Shown: positions 32,345-43,736, counted from the stretch's first letter. The stretch: 64,000 bases of DNA from Archivesica marissinica (GCA_014843695.1 CM026390.1:97973686-98037685); one strand, 5' to 3'. Made by a program: numbers and translations. Notes: generated by a model not told the origin, from the sequence alone.

Positions 32345-32735
32345 GATACCAACACAAGCTTTAACCCATTCAACACCAGCTTTAACCCATTCAACACCAG
32401 CTTTAACCCATTCAACACCAGCTTTAACCCATTCAACACCAGCTTTAACCCATTCAACACCAAGTAACTGACATGGACTGGTGCATGATATTTTCCCATT
32501 CAACACCAAGTAACTGACATGGACTGGTGCATGATATTTTTAGACCAATAAATTAATAAGAAAATTACCTTTGGACCAGTTCATTTATCAAAATGGGTAA
32601 TTTTATCTAAAAATAGTAATAATTATTACTGGCAAAATGTGCAGATCCTGATGAGATGGCTCGTTATGAGCCGGTTCATCTGGATGTACACTTTTTGTAA
32701 GTCTATTTAGAGGCATGTAGTGTTGAAAGGGTTAA
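32345..32735 (+). mobile_element. TTAA MITE T1 with 21-bp terminal array
   Basis: Five TTAA starts at 32361, 32382, 32403, 32424 and 32445, each followed by CCCATTCAACACCA and GCT, then a full T1. Inside it the first ~50 bp is duplicated once more (CCCATTCAACACCAAGTAAC twice). It ends GTGTTGAAAGGGTTAA. Confidence 0.93.
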
Positions 32736-32871
32736 AGTGTTACATTGGGCTCTCTGCATGGTCACTTATTTTGCCACTCCCCTGTATACAGATATCTGAA
32801 GCCATCTGTTACCATAAACATTGATTTAAAGCAACATTATATCTGAATAAAGGAATCAGTAATAATTCGTA

Positions 32872-33098
32872 GAAGTCGTGCTAGCGCAGTGGATGCGCGT
32901 TCGCTTCAGGTGCGAAAGGTCCGGAGTTCGAGCCCCACTGGAGCCATTACAATTGTGCCCTTAGGCAAGGCATTTAAATTCCACGTTGCCTCTTCTCTCT
33001 CCCTCGTGGTGATGGATTCCATCAGGAATGAGGTCTTGAGTGTGATTTATATAAGTTGTAAGAACTTGTTTCGCAATCGAGCTAAAATAAATGTGTAT
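32872..33098 (+). mobile_element. SINE C, full length
   Basis: GTAGAAGTCGTGCTAGCGCA, box B GAGTTCGAGCCCC, tail GCAATCGAGCTAAAATAAAT. Chance open frame across it. Confidence 0.9.
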
Positions 33099-33157
33099 AA
33101 TAAAGGATGTATTTTGGAAAAAATTACCAGATATTTAAAGATTATAATTTCCAATGA

Positions 33158-33410
33158 GTCTGCGTCCGTGGTCGAGTGGTTATGGTCGCTGACTAATGTA
33201 TACCACTGTAACCTATCATCACTGATGGTCACTGGTTCGAGCCCCGCTCAGGCTGTGTCTCTTTATATAAAAAAGTTGACATTTTCTTACGGAGGTTGGT
33301 GCGCCAAGTACTGGTTAACTGCCTGAGTTGCCAAGGAAAGGTGCCGTTAGGTAAACTGCCTGTCGCTCAAATAGTCAACCGGTAGTGATGTTAAATAAAC
33401 TTAAATAAAA
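33158..33410 (+). mobile_element. SINE D, full length
   Basis: TCTGCGTCCGTGGTCGAGTG, box B GGTTCGAGCCCCGCTC, tail TTAAATAAACTTAAATAAAA. Confidence 0.88.
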
Positions 33411-33437
33411 TAAAGTTTTGAAATTGTAACAGATCAC

Positions 33438-33560
33438 TTGTCTGTCTGTCTGTCTGTATCATTGCACTATCCTCCAAAAATCTAAAATGACTAATCTCTT
33501 CAGGAGGCGTCGCTCATATGGGTAACCGGTAACGACGATAAATAAACGTAAAACACACAC
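33438..33560 (+). mobile_element. SINE A, 3' part
   Basis: Begins near TGTCTGTATCATTGCACTAT and includes the full AC tail. Confidence 0.85.
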
Positions 33561-33595
33561 TAATGTACACAGGTATGTTGTATAATAACTTGCAC

Positions 33596-34754
33596 ATTAC
33601 CTTGTGCCTGCTGTACCTCTACTAACGAGTAGAATCTAATAATAAACAATACTTGGTCCCTGCTGTACCTCTACTAACAAGTAGAATCTAATAATAAACA
33701 ATACTTGGTCCCTGCTGTACCTCTACTAACGAGTAGAATCTAATAATAAACAATACTTGGTCCCTGCTGTACCTCTACTAACGTGTAGAATCTAATAATA
33801 AACAATACTTGGTCCCTGCTGTACCTCTACTAACGAGTAGAATCTAATAATAAACAATACTTGGTCCCTGCTGTACCTCTACTAACGAGTAGAATCTAAT
33901 AATAAACAATACTTGGTCCCTGCTGTACCTCTACTAACGAGTAGAATCTAATAATAAACAATACTTGGTCCCTGCTGTACCTCTACTAACGAGTAGAATC
34001 TAATAATAAACAATACTTGGTCCCTGCTGTACCTCTACTAACGAGTAGAATCTAATAATAAACAATACTTGGTCCCTGCTGTACCTCTACTAACGAGTAG
34101 AATCTAATAATAAACAATACTTGGTCCCTGCTGTACCTCTACTAACGAGTAGAATCTAATAATAAACAATACTTGGTCCCTGCTGTACCTCTACTAACGA
34201 GTAGAATCTAATAATAAACAATACTTGGTCCCTGCTGTACCTCTACTAACGAGTAGAATCTAATAATAAACAATACTTGGTCCCTGCTGTACCTCTACTA
34301 ACGAGTAGAATCTAATAATAAACAATACTTGGTCCCTGCTGTACCTCTACTAACGAGTAGAATCTAATAATAAACAATACTTGGTCCCTGCTGTACCTCT
34401 ACTAACAAGTAGAATCTAATAATAAACAATACTTGGTCCCTGCTGTACCTCTACTAACAAGTAGAATCTAATAATAAACAATACCTTGTGCCTGCTGTAC
34501 CTCTACTAACAGGTAGAATCTAATAATAAACAATACTAGGTGCCTGCTGTACCTCTACTAACGAGTAGAATCTAATAATAAACAATACTTGGTCCTTGCT
34601 GTACCTCTACTAACGAGTAGAATCTAATAATAAACAATACTTGGTCCCTGCTGTACCTCTACTAACGAGTAGAATCTAATAATAAACAATACTTGGTCCC
34701 TGCTGTACCTCTACTAATGAGTAGAATCTAATAATAAACAATACTTGGTCCCTG
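33596..34754. repeat. 52-bp array, ~22 units
   Basis: Units contain CTGCTGTACCTCTACTAACG, AGTAGAATCTAATAATAAAC and AATACTTGGTCC. TCTACT-AACG-AGTAGA is a 6-bp-arm hairpin in every unit. Central units are almost identical; the outer ones vary, as expected of recent homogenisation in the middle. Ends exactly on hAT coding sequence. Confidence 0.97.
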
Positions 34755-34850
34755 CAGACGAAACTACGCAACAGACTGGGCGTTGAGAAAGCAGCGAAGC
34801 TGGTGCTATGCTACTGCTTCCTGAGAGGTAGCGAGGAAATCGACTGGTGA
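34755..34850 (+). pseudogene. hAT transposase, last 31 codons
   Basis: Reads QTKLRNRLGVEKAAKLVLCY then CFLRGSEEIDW and TGA. This is the end of the hAT C-terminal dimerisation domain and is homologous to the end of the relic at 31240-31344 (RNRLGNAKAFKLVFCY). Everything upstream has been replaced by the 52-bp array. Confidence 0.82.
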
Positions 34851-35152
34851 AGACAGACTACTGGCTGAAGAAACATTCCAACAAGAAAAACGAAAAAATA
34901 AAATAATAAAAAAATAAAAAAAACAATAAAACCCAAAATAAACGGTTGTGGTTGCCAATGATGCCACCTGATGAGTACCCCTGGCAGGGACGAAACAGTT
35001 TAAGCACTTATAGAGTGGTAGCAATGCATAAAAATGAGCAAAAAACGTGTTTGGAAGACACATAATCTTATTTCCCGGTATTTCCCACTTCTGGGGGAAA
35101 TACCGGTATTTCCCGGTGGTATTTCCCGCCCCCGGTATTTCCCGGCCAACCC
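34755..35152 (+). mobile_element. hAT element 3' end
   Basis: After the stop codon come about 300 bp ending GGTATTTCCCGGCCAACCCTG. The reverse, CAGGGTTGGCCGGGAAATAC, is a hAT-type terminus related to, but different from, that of the 31711 relic. GGAAATACCGG words are repeated inverted just inside. Confidence 0.75.
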
Positions 35153-35371
35153 TGGTTTGGAGTGATATACCGCTCTATAAGCTTGAATTAGACTGACATT
35201 TTCCTTTGACAATTAAGTTCTAATGTTACTGCATTATACAGATTGAGTTTCCACTTACATCATGTGGAAAGTACAGTGTTAGCTCAACTGGTGGATCAAA
35301 TATACTTGTAAATATATCATTAATGTTCTGATGATAGCATAAGGACAGGGCGAGCAGGAAGAAGATATTAT

Positions 35372-36296
35372 TGAAGCAGTTATGAGATAATATACTGCAG
35401 TATCTAGTGACATCTTGTTGACAAAGAGGATGATATGATTGAGGCAGTTAAAAACTTATGAGATATTATACTGCAGTATCTAGTGTCAGACATCTTGTTG
35501 ACAAAGAGGATGATATGATTGAGGCAGTTATGAGATATTATACTGCTGTATCTAGTGACATCTTGTTGACAAAGAGGATGATATGATTGAGGCAGTTATG
35601 AGATATTATACTGCAGTATCTAGTGTCAGACATCTTGTTGACAAAGAGGATGATATGATTGAGGCAGTTATGAGATAATATACTGCAGTATCTAGTGACA
35701 GACATCTTGTTGACAAAGAGGATGATATGATTGAGGCAGTTATGAGATAATATACTGCAGTATCTAGTGTCAGACATCTTGTTGACAAAGAGGATGATAT
35801 GATTGAGGCAGTTATGAGATAATATACTGCAGTATCTAGTGACAGACATCTTGTTGACAAAGAGGATGATATGATTGAGGCAGTTATGAGATAATATACT
35901 GCAGTATCTAGTGTCAGACATCTTGTTGACAAAGAGGATGATATGATTGAGGCAGTTATGAGATAATATACTGCAGTATCTAGTGTCAGACATCTTGTTG
36001 ACAAAGAGGATGATATGATTGAGGCAGTTATGAGATAATATACTGCAGTATCTAGTGACAGACATCTTGTTGACAAAGAGGATGATATGATTGAGGCAGT
36101 TATGAGATAATATACTGCAGTATCTAGTGACATACATCTTGTTGACAAAGAGGATGATATGATTGAGGCAGTTATGAGATAATATACTGCAGTATCTAGT
36201 GTCAGACATCTTGTTGACAAAGAGGATGATATGATTGAGGCAGTTATGAGATAATATACTGCAGTATCTACTATCTAGTGACATCTTGTTGACAAA
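35372..36296. repeat. 72-bp array, ~13 units
   Basis: Units hold GTTGACAAAGAGGATGATAT, GATTGAGGCAGTTATGAGAT, ATACTGCAGTATCTAGT and an optional GTCAGA. Because 72 is divisible by three, minus-strand frames of 204 and 274 codons with a 24-residue period (YCSILSHNCLNHIILFVNKM) stay open. A gene is unlikely: two frames are open, no splice context, and units vary by indels. Confidence 0.96.
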
Positions 36297-36571
36297 TCGT
36301 AAAATTACACCATAACCATAGAGAATGTTACCATTATTTATCCTCTGCCAAAGGAAGGCCAAAATAGCTATTGTGTTGTACGTCCGTCTGTAAGGGCTAA
36401 TCTGCTGTAGTGGTATCTATCTATCTACTGTGATCTGCTTACTATAATCATGGGTCATTATTTTTGCGAGTCAATATTCTATATGACACCGGGAGGAGGG
36501 TCTGTACGTACATGTACATGCAGTAGCGGACATTTGCTGTTCATTCTTTGTTTTCCACATTTTATTTTATA
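36297..36571. other. Unassigned, with a GTCCGTCTGT-type repeat piece
   Basis: CCAAAATAGCTATTGTGTTG then TACGTCCGTCTGTAAGGGC resembles the start of the dispersed repeat also seen at 39285 and 63232. Confidence 0.4.
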
Positions 36572-36737
36572 TATGTGAGATGGTATGATGGTCGCCAGAT
36601 CGGACAGGTGGGTTTTCTCCGGGTACTCCGGTTTCCTCCCACATGAATGACCACATATACGTTTTCATCCGAGCCAACGAGAGTGATTAATATAAGTTGT
36701 TAAAAACTTGCTTCGCAATCGTTGTAAAATAAATGAA
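36572..36737 (+). mobile_element. SINE B, 5' truncated
   Basis: Begins at TATGTGAGATGGTATGATGG, tail complete. Confidence 0.85.
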
Positions 36738-37109
36738 GTATATTTTATATATAGAATATTTGCTTACCGATTGGGTTTATTTAGAATATTTCCCCAATGC
36801 TTATTTTTGGAGATTAAAACGAATATATTTGTGCAACTAGAGTAGGCATTTAGAAAACACATTTGAATGGTATCTAATGATGCACGAGTAGGTGACATGC
36901 AATTATTTCGCCTATTGGACATTGTATTGATAAGGAATTAATCAAAAATATGAAACATACGATAATAATATATAATATTATGGGGCGTGAAATGTTCATC
37001 TGAAAAATGTCTGATAAACTTTATAAACACGCTATCAGAGTGAAAGTTTGGCAGCAGTTTGAGCGTACTGCCATTAATGACGTAAAACATGTGCAGAATT
37101 TATCCTTAC

Positions 37110-37297
37110 GAACTACATTGATCATCATCATCATCTACTTCATCATCATCAGTTTGATTATCATCATCATTAGCATTATCTCTATCATCATTTTCATTGT
37201 CAGCCTTGTCTTTATCATCATCATCATCATCATCTTCATATCATCATCCTCGTCTTTATCGTCATCGTCATCATCGACATCTTCTTCATCATTATAA
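37110..37297. repeat. (ATC)n microsatellite
   Basis: Imperfect ATC/CTC runs. The Ile/Ser-rich frames over it are by-products. Confidence 0.9.
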
Positions 37298-37618
37298 CAG
37301 ATGTGTGAGCTTCAGACTTCTGAATGCATTAACAGTTAGTTTATTGTTGTCATATCAACGTGTGAACACAGACTTGTCATCAACCACTACATTCTGTAAC
37401 TAGCTAAGCGATACATTGCAAGATGGCAAATGCAATCTATACCATAATATAGATATTAACAATATTCACGATGACTTTTATTGCGACATACTGGTAATAG
37501 AGCAGAACAAATTCATGTCTTCGGGAAGAGATATTATGGAAATTTTGTTTTTATTTTATTTAAGTACACTTTATGATATGAAGCAGGATGAAGCTTGTCC
37601 TGGTCACGTGCGGGTCTT

Positions 37619-37906
37619 CAGGGCTCATACTAGTTGAGAATGTTTAGGAGAAGTGAGAAACCATGCGCTTGTGTCCTTTATGTGGTGTTATTTAATCAAT
37701 TTCATGAAAATAGTGTTACAATATTATGACTAGTAAATAGAACATATGAATAGAAGCAGTGCCTTACTGGACAACATTTTGAACGAAAATCTTTAAAAGA
37801 AAATATTTTTTAAAAATCCGTTTTTTAGGGATAAGTGGAGCCCCCAGGGAGTGCAGTCAGAGTCCCAAGGCGACAATTTCACTCTAGTCACCCACTAGAA
37901 TGAGCT
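37619..37906 (+). mobile_element. MITE H1, old copy
   Basis: CAGGGCTCATACTAG, AGAAGTGAGAAACCATGCGC, GGAGCCCCCAGGGAGTGCAG, CTAGAATGAGCTCT; diverged. Confidence 0.75.
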
Positions 37907-38229
37907 CTAAATCTGTGACTTTACACAGAGGGGGAGGGAGGTTGGAGGTGGAATTGTTTTTATTTTTTTATGCTTTTGTAGAATATTGCATTTAATGCAT
38001 TTTGGGTCATTTTCAAAGGATGGTACTAGGCAATGGCAGAGAAGTTTCGGTCACTTTTGTTGATCCCTAGATTCGCAGTGGACTACTGGCCCATATCTGT
38101 ACATAATTATAACCATTATTATGGAAACCGTATGTTGTACAAAAAAAACAGTTGAATATACATATATTGTACAGTTAACGTATTTAATGACAGTTTTAAC
38201 CCCTCCCCCCTCGGGGTAATTTATTAGTT

Positions 38230-38465
38230 TTGGCTGCGAGAACTCAATATGTTGTTGATGGATTATGATGAAACTTTGTAGATATATTGAATGTTGGTGT
38301 AAGGAGGTAGTGATTTGATATTGGAAGAAATCGGTCAATGCTTGTGGTCAAGATATTGAGGGTTGGTGTAAGGAGGTAGTGATTTGATATTGGAAGAAAT
38401 CGGTCAATGCTTGTTGTCAAGATATTGAGGGTTGGTGTCAGGAGGTAGTGATTTGATATTGGAAG
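38230..38465. repeat. ~71-bp array, 3 units
   Basis: GTTGGTGTAAGGAGGTAGTG and ATTGGAAGAAATCGGTCAAT, three times; a fourth piece follows the inserted SINE D (38742-38775), so the SINE split the array. Confidence 0.9.
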
Positions 38466-38735
38466 AGGGGTCCGCCTCCGTGGTCGAGTGGTTAAGGTCG
38501 CTGACTTGTATACCACTGTAACCTATCATCACTGATGGTCACGGGTTCGAGCCCCGCTCAGGCTGTGTCTCATTTATATGAAAAAGTTGGCAGTTTCTTA
38601 CGGAGGTTTATGCACCAAGTACTGGTTAACCACTAGAGCCTGCCCAGGAAAGGTGTTGTTAGGTAAACTGCCCGCCGGCGATATAGCCCGAAATGGTGCT
38701 GATGCAGGCGTAAAACCCGAAATATAACATATAAC
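38466..38735 (+). mobile_element. SINE D inserted in the 71-bp array
   Basis: TCCGCCTCCGTGGTCGAGTG to AAACCCGAAATATAACAT. Array sequence (ATTGGAAGA) lies on both sides. Confidence 0.9.
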
Positions 38736-38846
38736 ATAACTGGTATTGGAAGAAAGCGGTCAATGCTTGTGGTCAAGGATGATCAGCAAAATGTCAAATT
38801 TACTTTGCAAACCAACAGGTGTGGACACTTCACTGACCACATTGTG

Positions 38847-39090
38847 TTAACCCATTCAACACCAAGTAACTGACATGGACTGGTCCATGATATTTTTAGA
38901 CCAATAAATTAATAACAAAATTACATTTGGATCAGTTCATTTATCAAAATGGGTAATTCTTTTTCTAAAAATATTTATATTACTTGAAAAAAGTGCAGAT
39001 CCTGATGAGACGGCTCGTTACGAGCCGGCTCATCTGGATCTACACTTTTTTGTAAGCCAATTTAGATGTCTGTGGTGTTGAAAGGGTTAA
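38847..39090 (+). mobile_element. TTAA MITE T1
   Basis: TTAACCCATTCAACACCAAG to GGTGTTGAAAGGGTTAA; core GCTCGTTACGAGC, the loop base changed with pairing kept. Confidence 0.9.
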
Positions 39091-39284
39091 CCGATGTATC
39101 CCAATTTCCTACCACTTCCATCTACACCAACCCTCGATATATCTACAAAGTTCCATCATCATCCATCAATAACTATTTGAGTTGACCTGTCCATAGACAG
39201 TGTAGAATAACAGCACAGGCGTTGTTTACATCTCTCCGAGTGCTATTCTCTAGTAAACAGGGGTTATATTGTTTTTGGCTGCAT

Positions 39285-40030
39285 CTGTCTGTCCGTCTGT
39301 ATGTTGTGAATGAATCTTGCTGAAACTTTGTGAATACATAGAGGGTTGGGGTTCCAGAAGGATGTGATTCGATTTTGGGAGAAATAGGTCATAGTATGTT
39401 GTCATACCGGGGTTTGCATCTCACTGAGTGCTGGCCGTCTGTATGTTGTGAATGAATCTTCATGAAACTTTGGGAATACATAGAGGGTTGGGGTCCAGAA
39501 GGCTGTGAATCGATTTTGGGAGAAATAGGTCATAGTATGTTGTCATACCGGGGTTTGCATCTCACTGAGTGCTGGCCGTCTGTATGTTGTGAATGAATCT
39601 TCATGAAATTTTGGGAATACATAGAGGGTTGGGGGTCCAGAAAGATGGGATTCGATTTTGGGAGAAATAGGTCATAGTATGTTGTCATACCGGGGTTTGC
39701 ATCTCACTGAGTGCTGGTCGTCTGTATGTTGTGAATGAATCTTCATGAAACTTTGGGAATACATAGAGGGATGGGGTCCAGAAGGCTGTGAATCGATTTT
39801 GGGAGAAATAGGTCATAGTATGTTGTCATACCGGGGTTTGCATCTCGCCTGTATATATCATCCCAGTGCCGGGGTTTGCATCTCACTGAGTGCTGGCCGT
39901 CTGTATGTTGTGAATGAATCTTGATGAAACTTTGTGAATACATAGAGGGTTGGGGTCCAGAAGGATTCGATTTGGGAGAAATAGGTCATAGTATGTTGTC
40001 ATACCGGGGTTTGCATCTCGCCTGTATATA
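39285..40030. repeat. ~141-bp array, 5 units
   Basis: Units carry GTCTGTATGTTGTGAATGAA, TGAAACTTTG, ATTTTGGGAGAAATAGGTCA and CATACCGGGGTTTGCATCTC. Related wording (ATGAAACTTTGTAGATAT) precedes the 38230 array. The element type is unknown. Confidence 0.9.
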
Positions 40031-40344
40031 TATATTCCCTAGTTGTGTTTTGTGATGATATTATAACAACATACCGGTAACAGTTATTGTTACATATAAT
40101 GAGTTTATAAAATGATATATTATACCTGACAATCACAATGAACCGTGCTTGCCTTCGAGGCGAAGGTAAATAAATGACACTCCAATATCGTGATCAACGT
40201 ATGAAACGGTACATCAAACACTGGATAATGCATAATGACAGAGTCTCGGGATCAATCATCCATTGCTATTGTGCTTAATTGATTTATAAAGCTGTGGTCG
40301 CGAGTTTGATCTTTCGCATGGAATGTTCCAATCATGCTGCCATG
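40031..40344. other. Mostly unassigned; tRNA-like scrap
   Basis: 40294-40340 (GGTCGCGAGTTTGATCTTTC, GCATGGAATGTTCC) looks like a worn SINE head of another family. Confidence 0.35.
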
Positions 40345-40505
40345 CGGTGGTCACCAGATCAGACAGGTGGGTTTTCTCCAGGTACTCCGGTTTCCTCCCA
40401 CACGAATGACCACATTTACGCTTTCATCCGCGCCAATGAAAGTGATTAATATAAGTTGTTAAAACTTGCTTCGCAATCGTTGTAAAATAAAAAAAGTTTA
40501 AACTA
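40345..40505 (+). mobile_element. SINE B, 5' truncated
   Basis: TGCGGTGGTCACCAGATCAG to AAAGTTTAAACTAA. Repeat L (GACCATCCAAAAAATTGT) follows at 40526. Confidence 0.85.
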
Positions 40506-40540
40506 ACCATGCTGCCTGAAATCGAGGACCATCCAAAAAA

Positions 40541-41345
40541 TTGTTTATGTTTGTTTATCGTCACCCCTATTATGTTTGTTTATCATCACCCCTATTATGT
40601 TTGTTTATCGTCACCTCTATTATGTTTGTTTATTGTCACCCCTATTATGTTTGTTTATCGTCACCCCTATTATGTTTATTTATCGTCACCCCTATTATGT
40701 TTGTTTATCATCACCCCTATTATGTGTGTTTATCATCACCCCTATTATGTTTGTTTATCGTCACCCCTATTATGTTTGTTTATCGTCACCCCTATTATGT
40801 TTGTTTATCATCACCCCTATTATGTTTGTTTATCATCACCCCTATTATGTTTGTTTATCATCACCCCTATTATGTTTGTTTATCGTCACCCCTATTATGT
40901 TTGTTATCGTCACCCCTTTTATGTTTGTTTATCGTCACCCCTATTCTATTATGTTTGTTTATCGTCACCCCTATTATGTTTGTTTATCGTCACCCCTATT
41001 ATGTTTGTTTATCGTCACCCCTATTATGTTTGTTTATCGTCACCCCTATTATGTTTGTTTATCGTCACCCCTATTATGTTTGTTTATCGTCACCCCTATT
41101 ATGTTTGTTTATCGTCACCCCTATTATGTTTGTTTATCGTCACCCCTATTATGTTTGTTTATCGTCACCCCTATTATGTTTGTTTATCGTCACCCCTATT
41201 ATGTTTGTTTATCGTCACCCCTATTATGTTTGTTTATCACCACCCATATTATGTTTGTTTATCATCACCCCTATTATGTTTGTTTATCGTCACCCCTATT
41301 ATGTTTGTTTATTGTCACCCCTATTATGTTTGTTTATCGTCACCC
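40541..41345. repeat. 26-bp array, ~31 units
   Basis: TGTTTGTTTATCGTCACCCC then TATTAT. A 26-bp stop-free unit leaves all three plus-strand frames open (281, 287 and 302 codons); none is a gene. The phrase GTCACCCCTATT also ends SINE E at about 3930. Confidence 0.97.
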
Positions 41346-41452
41346 CCTGGTTAAAATCGGGGCGATGCCTCCAGAAATATATTGGTCATATTATTTTTGT
41401 TTAATCAACAGTTTTTATTTCAGTGAGTATAATATAATACATAAAATGTACA

Positions 41453-41731
41453 GACGGATCTGTTGTCCAGTGGTAACACGCTAGACTGGTAATCCAGGGA
41501 TCGCAGGTTCGATCCCCCGGCTGACCCTAATAAAATTAACAGTCTTTCAGATGGGACGTTAAACCGAGGTCTCGTGTCAGTGCTTTACGCCGTGCACGTA
41601 AAAGAACCAGAGGAGACTCTGGGATGGGTCTCTGTCTGTATCATGCACTATCCTCCAAAATCTAATCTCTTCAGGAGGCGTCGCTCATATGGGCAACCGG
41701 TAGCGACGATAAATAAATGTAAAAAACAACA
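41453..41731 (+). mobile_element. SINE A with 14-bp TSD
   Basis: Complete; ACATAAAATGTACA at 41439-41452 and 41732-41745. Confidence 0.92.
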
Positions 41732-41760
41732 ACATAAAATGTACATAGACAATTGCAAGT

Positions 41761-41947
41761 AGGACCGGGAGGTATGTGAGATAGTACAGTGGTCGCCAGA
41801 TCGGACAGGTGGGTTTTTTCCGAGTACCCCAGTTTCCTCCCACACAAATGACCACATTTACGCTTTCATCCGCGCCAACGATATTGATTAATATAAGTTG
41901 TTAAAACTTGCTTCGCAATCGTTGTAAAATAAATAAAGTTTAAACTA
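41761..41947 (+). mobile_element. SINE B, part of a duplicated block
   Basis: AGGACCGGGAGGTATGTGAG to AAAGTTTAAACTAA, followed by the same non-SINE sequence as the copy at 6835. Confidence 0.88.
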
Positions 41948-42076
41948 AATGCACCATGGATACTGGGCTGCCATCATGTTATAAACCTTTCTGCAATCTC
42001 ATGCTCACTAACACGATTCTGATTGGTTCAGTTCAGTGTAAATCTCAGAATCTACCAATCAAATCACTTGAACAAT
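41948..42076 (+). repeat. Inverse duplicate of 6706-6834
   Basis: ATGCACCATGGATACTGGGC to CCAATCAAATCACTTGAAC. Confidence 0.88.
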
Positions 42077-42139
42077 AATAAATTTTAAAATAAAAGTAGG
42101 ATTGAGGAGAAAGAATCCCGCTGCTTGTTTGCTTGATAA

Positions 42140-42228
42140 TCTCTTTCTTATAAATTTTTGGAGGATCTAGAACTTGCCCAGAATTCCAAGAAACATTCCT
42201 GGTTCGTTAGCATGCCCGGTGTAACAGA
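42140..42228 (-). mobile_element. SINE A, strongly decayed
   Basis: ATAATCTCTTTCTTATAAAT then TTTTGGAGGATCTAGAAC and GCCCGGTGTAA match the reverse SINE A body loosely; cut by the next T3. Confidence 0.55.
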
Positions 42229-42231
42229 AAT

Positions 42232-42415
42232 TGTGCCGACTGATCAAGCTCGGTGCTGTTTGCTATTCGGATAGTTGAGCTAAAACACTGAGCTGAATAG
42301 CAAACAACATAGATCTTGATCAGGCACGGCATTATGCCGCAACTGATCTGGATCTATGTTGTTTGCACATTCAGTCCAATTTTATTCGGCAGGTTACGGC
42401 TTAATAACTTTCAAC
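42232..42415 (+). mobile_element. MITE T3, partial
   Basis: GCTGTTTGCTATTCGGATAG, GCAAACAACATAGATC and GATCTATGTTGTTTGC are present; both termini are worn. Confidence 0.75.
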
Positions 42416-42625
42416 AAAATAAGGTTAATATATGTTAATATGACCATTAAATACATTTTAATCTGAGTGCTTTACAAAAGTGTAGCTTTAACTGGACAAG
42501 ATTTTGTATGGAAATTGTAAAAAATAAATTGTTTTAGTGAGATGTAGGGCCCCCAGCAGGGGGTGAAGTCACAATCCCTAGGAGGACGATTTTGCCCATG
42601 TCGCCCTATATGGTGAGCCCTGGGT
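42416..42625 (+). mobile_element. MITE H1, partial and old
   Basis: Right two thirds: GACCATTAAATACATTTTAA, GGGCCCCCAGCAGGGGGTGA, TCGCCCTATATGGTGAGCCCTG. Confidence 0.65.
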
Positions 42626-42749
42626 GCAATATATATATATACATTACATTACATGTTATATTAGATCTTCGGTTTTTTTTCTTATATTTGTTTTACATTC
42701 ATACCTATATATGTTTTTTCCCTGGAATTTCTCGGGTATTTTTAACTGC

Positions 42750-43068
42750 GTCTTATACTCCCGTGCGACCTATATATAGACAATCACTTATACTCCCGTG
42801 CGAGCTATATATAGACAATCACTTATACTCCCGTGCGAGCTATATATAGACAATCACTTATACTCCCGTGCGAGCTATATATAAACAATCACTTATACTC
42901 CCGTGTGAGCTATATATAGACAATCACTTATACTCCCGTGCGAGCTATATATAGACAATCACTTATACTCCCGTGCGAGCTATATATAGACAATCACTTA
43001 TACTCCCATGTGAGCTATATATAGACAATCACTTATACTCCCGTGCGAGCTATATATAGACAATCACG
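42750..43068. repeat. 35-bp array, ~9 units
   Basis: CTTATACTCCCGTGCGAGCT then ATATATAGACAATCA. Confidence 0.96.
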
Positions 43069-43099
43069 GTATTTGTGACACTGACAGCATGACTAGTAT

Positions 43100-43210
43100 G
43101 AATGTCTGTATTTTGCTGCCACATTGTCTGTTATCCCATTCATTGTCTGTTATCCCATATCCCATTCATTGTCTGTTATCCCATTCATTGTCTGTTATCC
43201 CATTCATAAC
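43100..43210. repeat. 19-bp array, ~4-5 units
   Basis: CATTGTCTGTTATCCCATT, one unit with an extra ATCCCAT. Confidence 0.92.
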
Positions 43211-43248
43211 TTGCCCAGAGTCATCATATGTTATTCAACAATTGTTGT

Positions 43249-43577
43249 TAATACATGAGGACTGAAAACTAACTTAAGAGGAATTTATAATATAAAATCA
43301 CTGTGGAGAATGTTTGAATGAGGGAGATCTAGCACGCGTGATCCATATATTCATGTATACATGAGGACTGAAAACTAACTTAATGAAGAGGGGTTTATAA
43401 TATAAAATCACTGTGGAGAATGTTTGAATTAGGGAGATCTAGCATGCGTGATCCATATATTCATGTATACATGAGGACTGAAAACTAACTTAATGAAGAG
43501 GGGTTTATAATATAAAATCACTGTGGAGAATGTTTGAATGAGGGAGATCTAGCACGCATGATCCATATATTCATGTA
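43249..43577. repeat. ~113-bp array, 3 units
   Basis: ATACATGAGGACTGAAAACT, AATATAAAATCACTGTGGAG, GGGAGATCTAGCACGCGTGA. It ends exactly where MITE P begins. Confidence 0.93.
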
Positions 43578-43736
43578 CAGCCAGCCAAGGGAGTCAGAGA
43601 AAGTGGCTGCTTAGCACAGGTGGCTGCTTAATAGAGGTCAAATGTATAATAAAACAACTGATTTGGGATCTGGAAAGTGGCTGCTTAATACAGGTTGGCT
43701 GCTTAATGGAGGTGACCACTAATACAGGTTTTACTG
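43578..43736 (+). mobile_element. MITE P with terminal deletion
   Basis: CAGCCAGCCAAGGGAGTCAG to ACAGGTTTTACTG. Sixteen bases after the first CAG (TCAAACCTGTCTTAAG in other copies) are missing. It retains the GGTGGCTGCTTAATAGAGG site that is broken in the 30679 copy. Confidence 0.85.

Noticed and set aside
37007..37403. Ile- and Ser-rich frames of 96 and 68 codons
   Set aside because: Translation of an (ATC)n microsatellite; no domain or splice context.
40509..41484. Three frames of 281-302 codons with a YRHPYYVCLSSPLLCLFIVT period
   Set aside because: A stop-free 26-bp unit opens all three frames; hydrophobic look is accidental.
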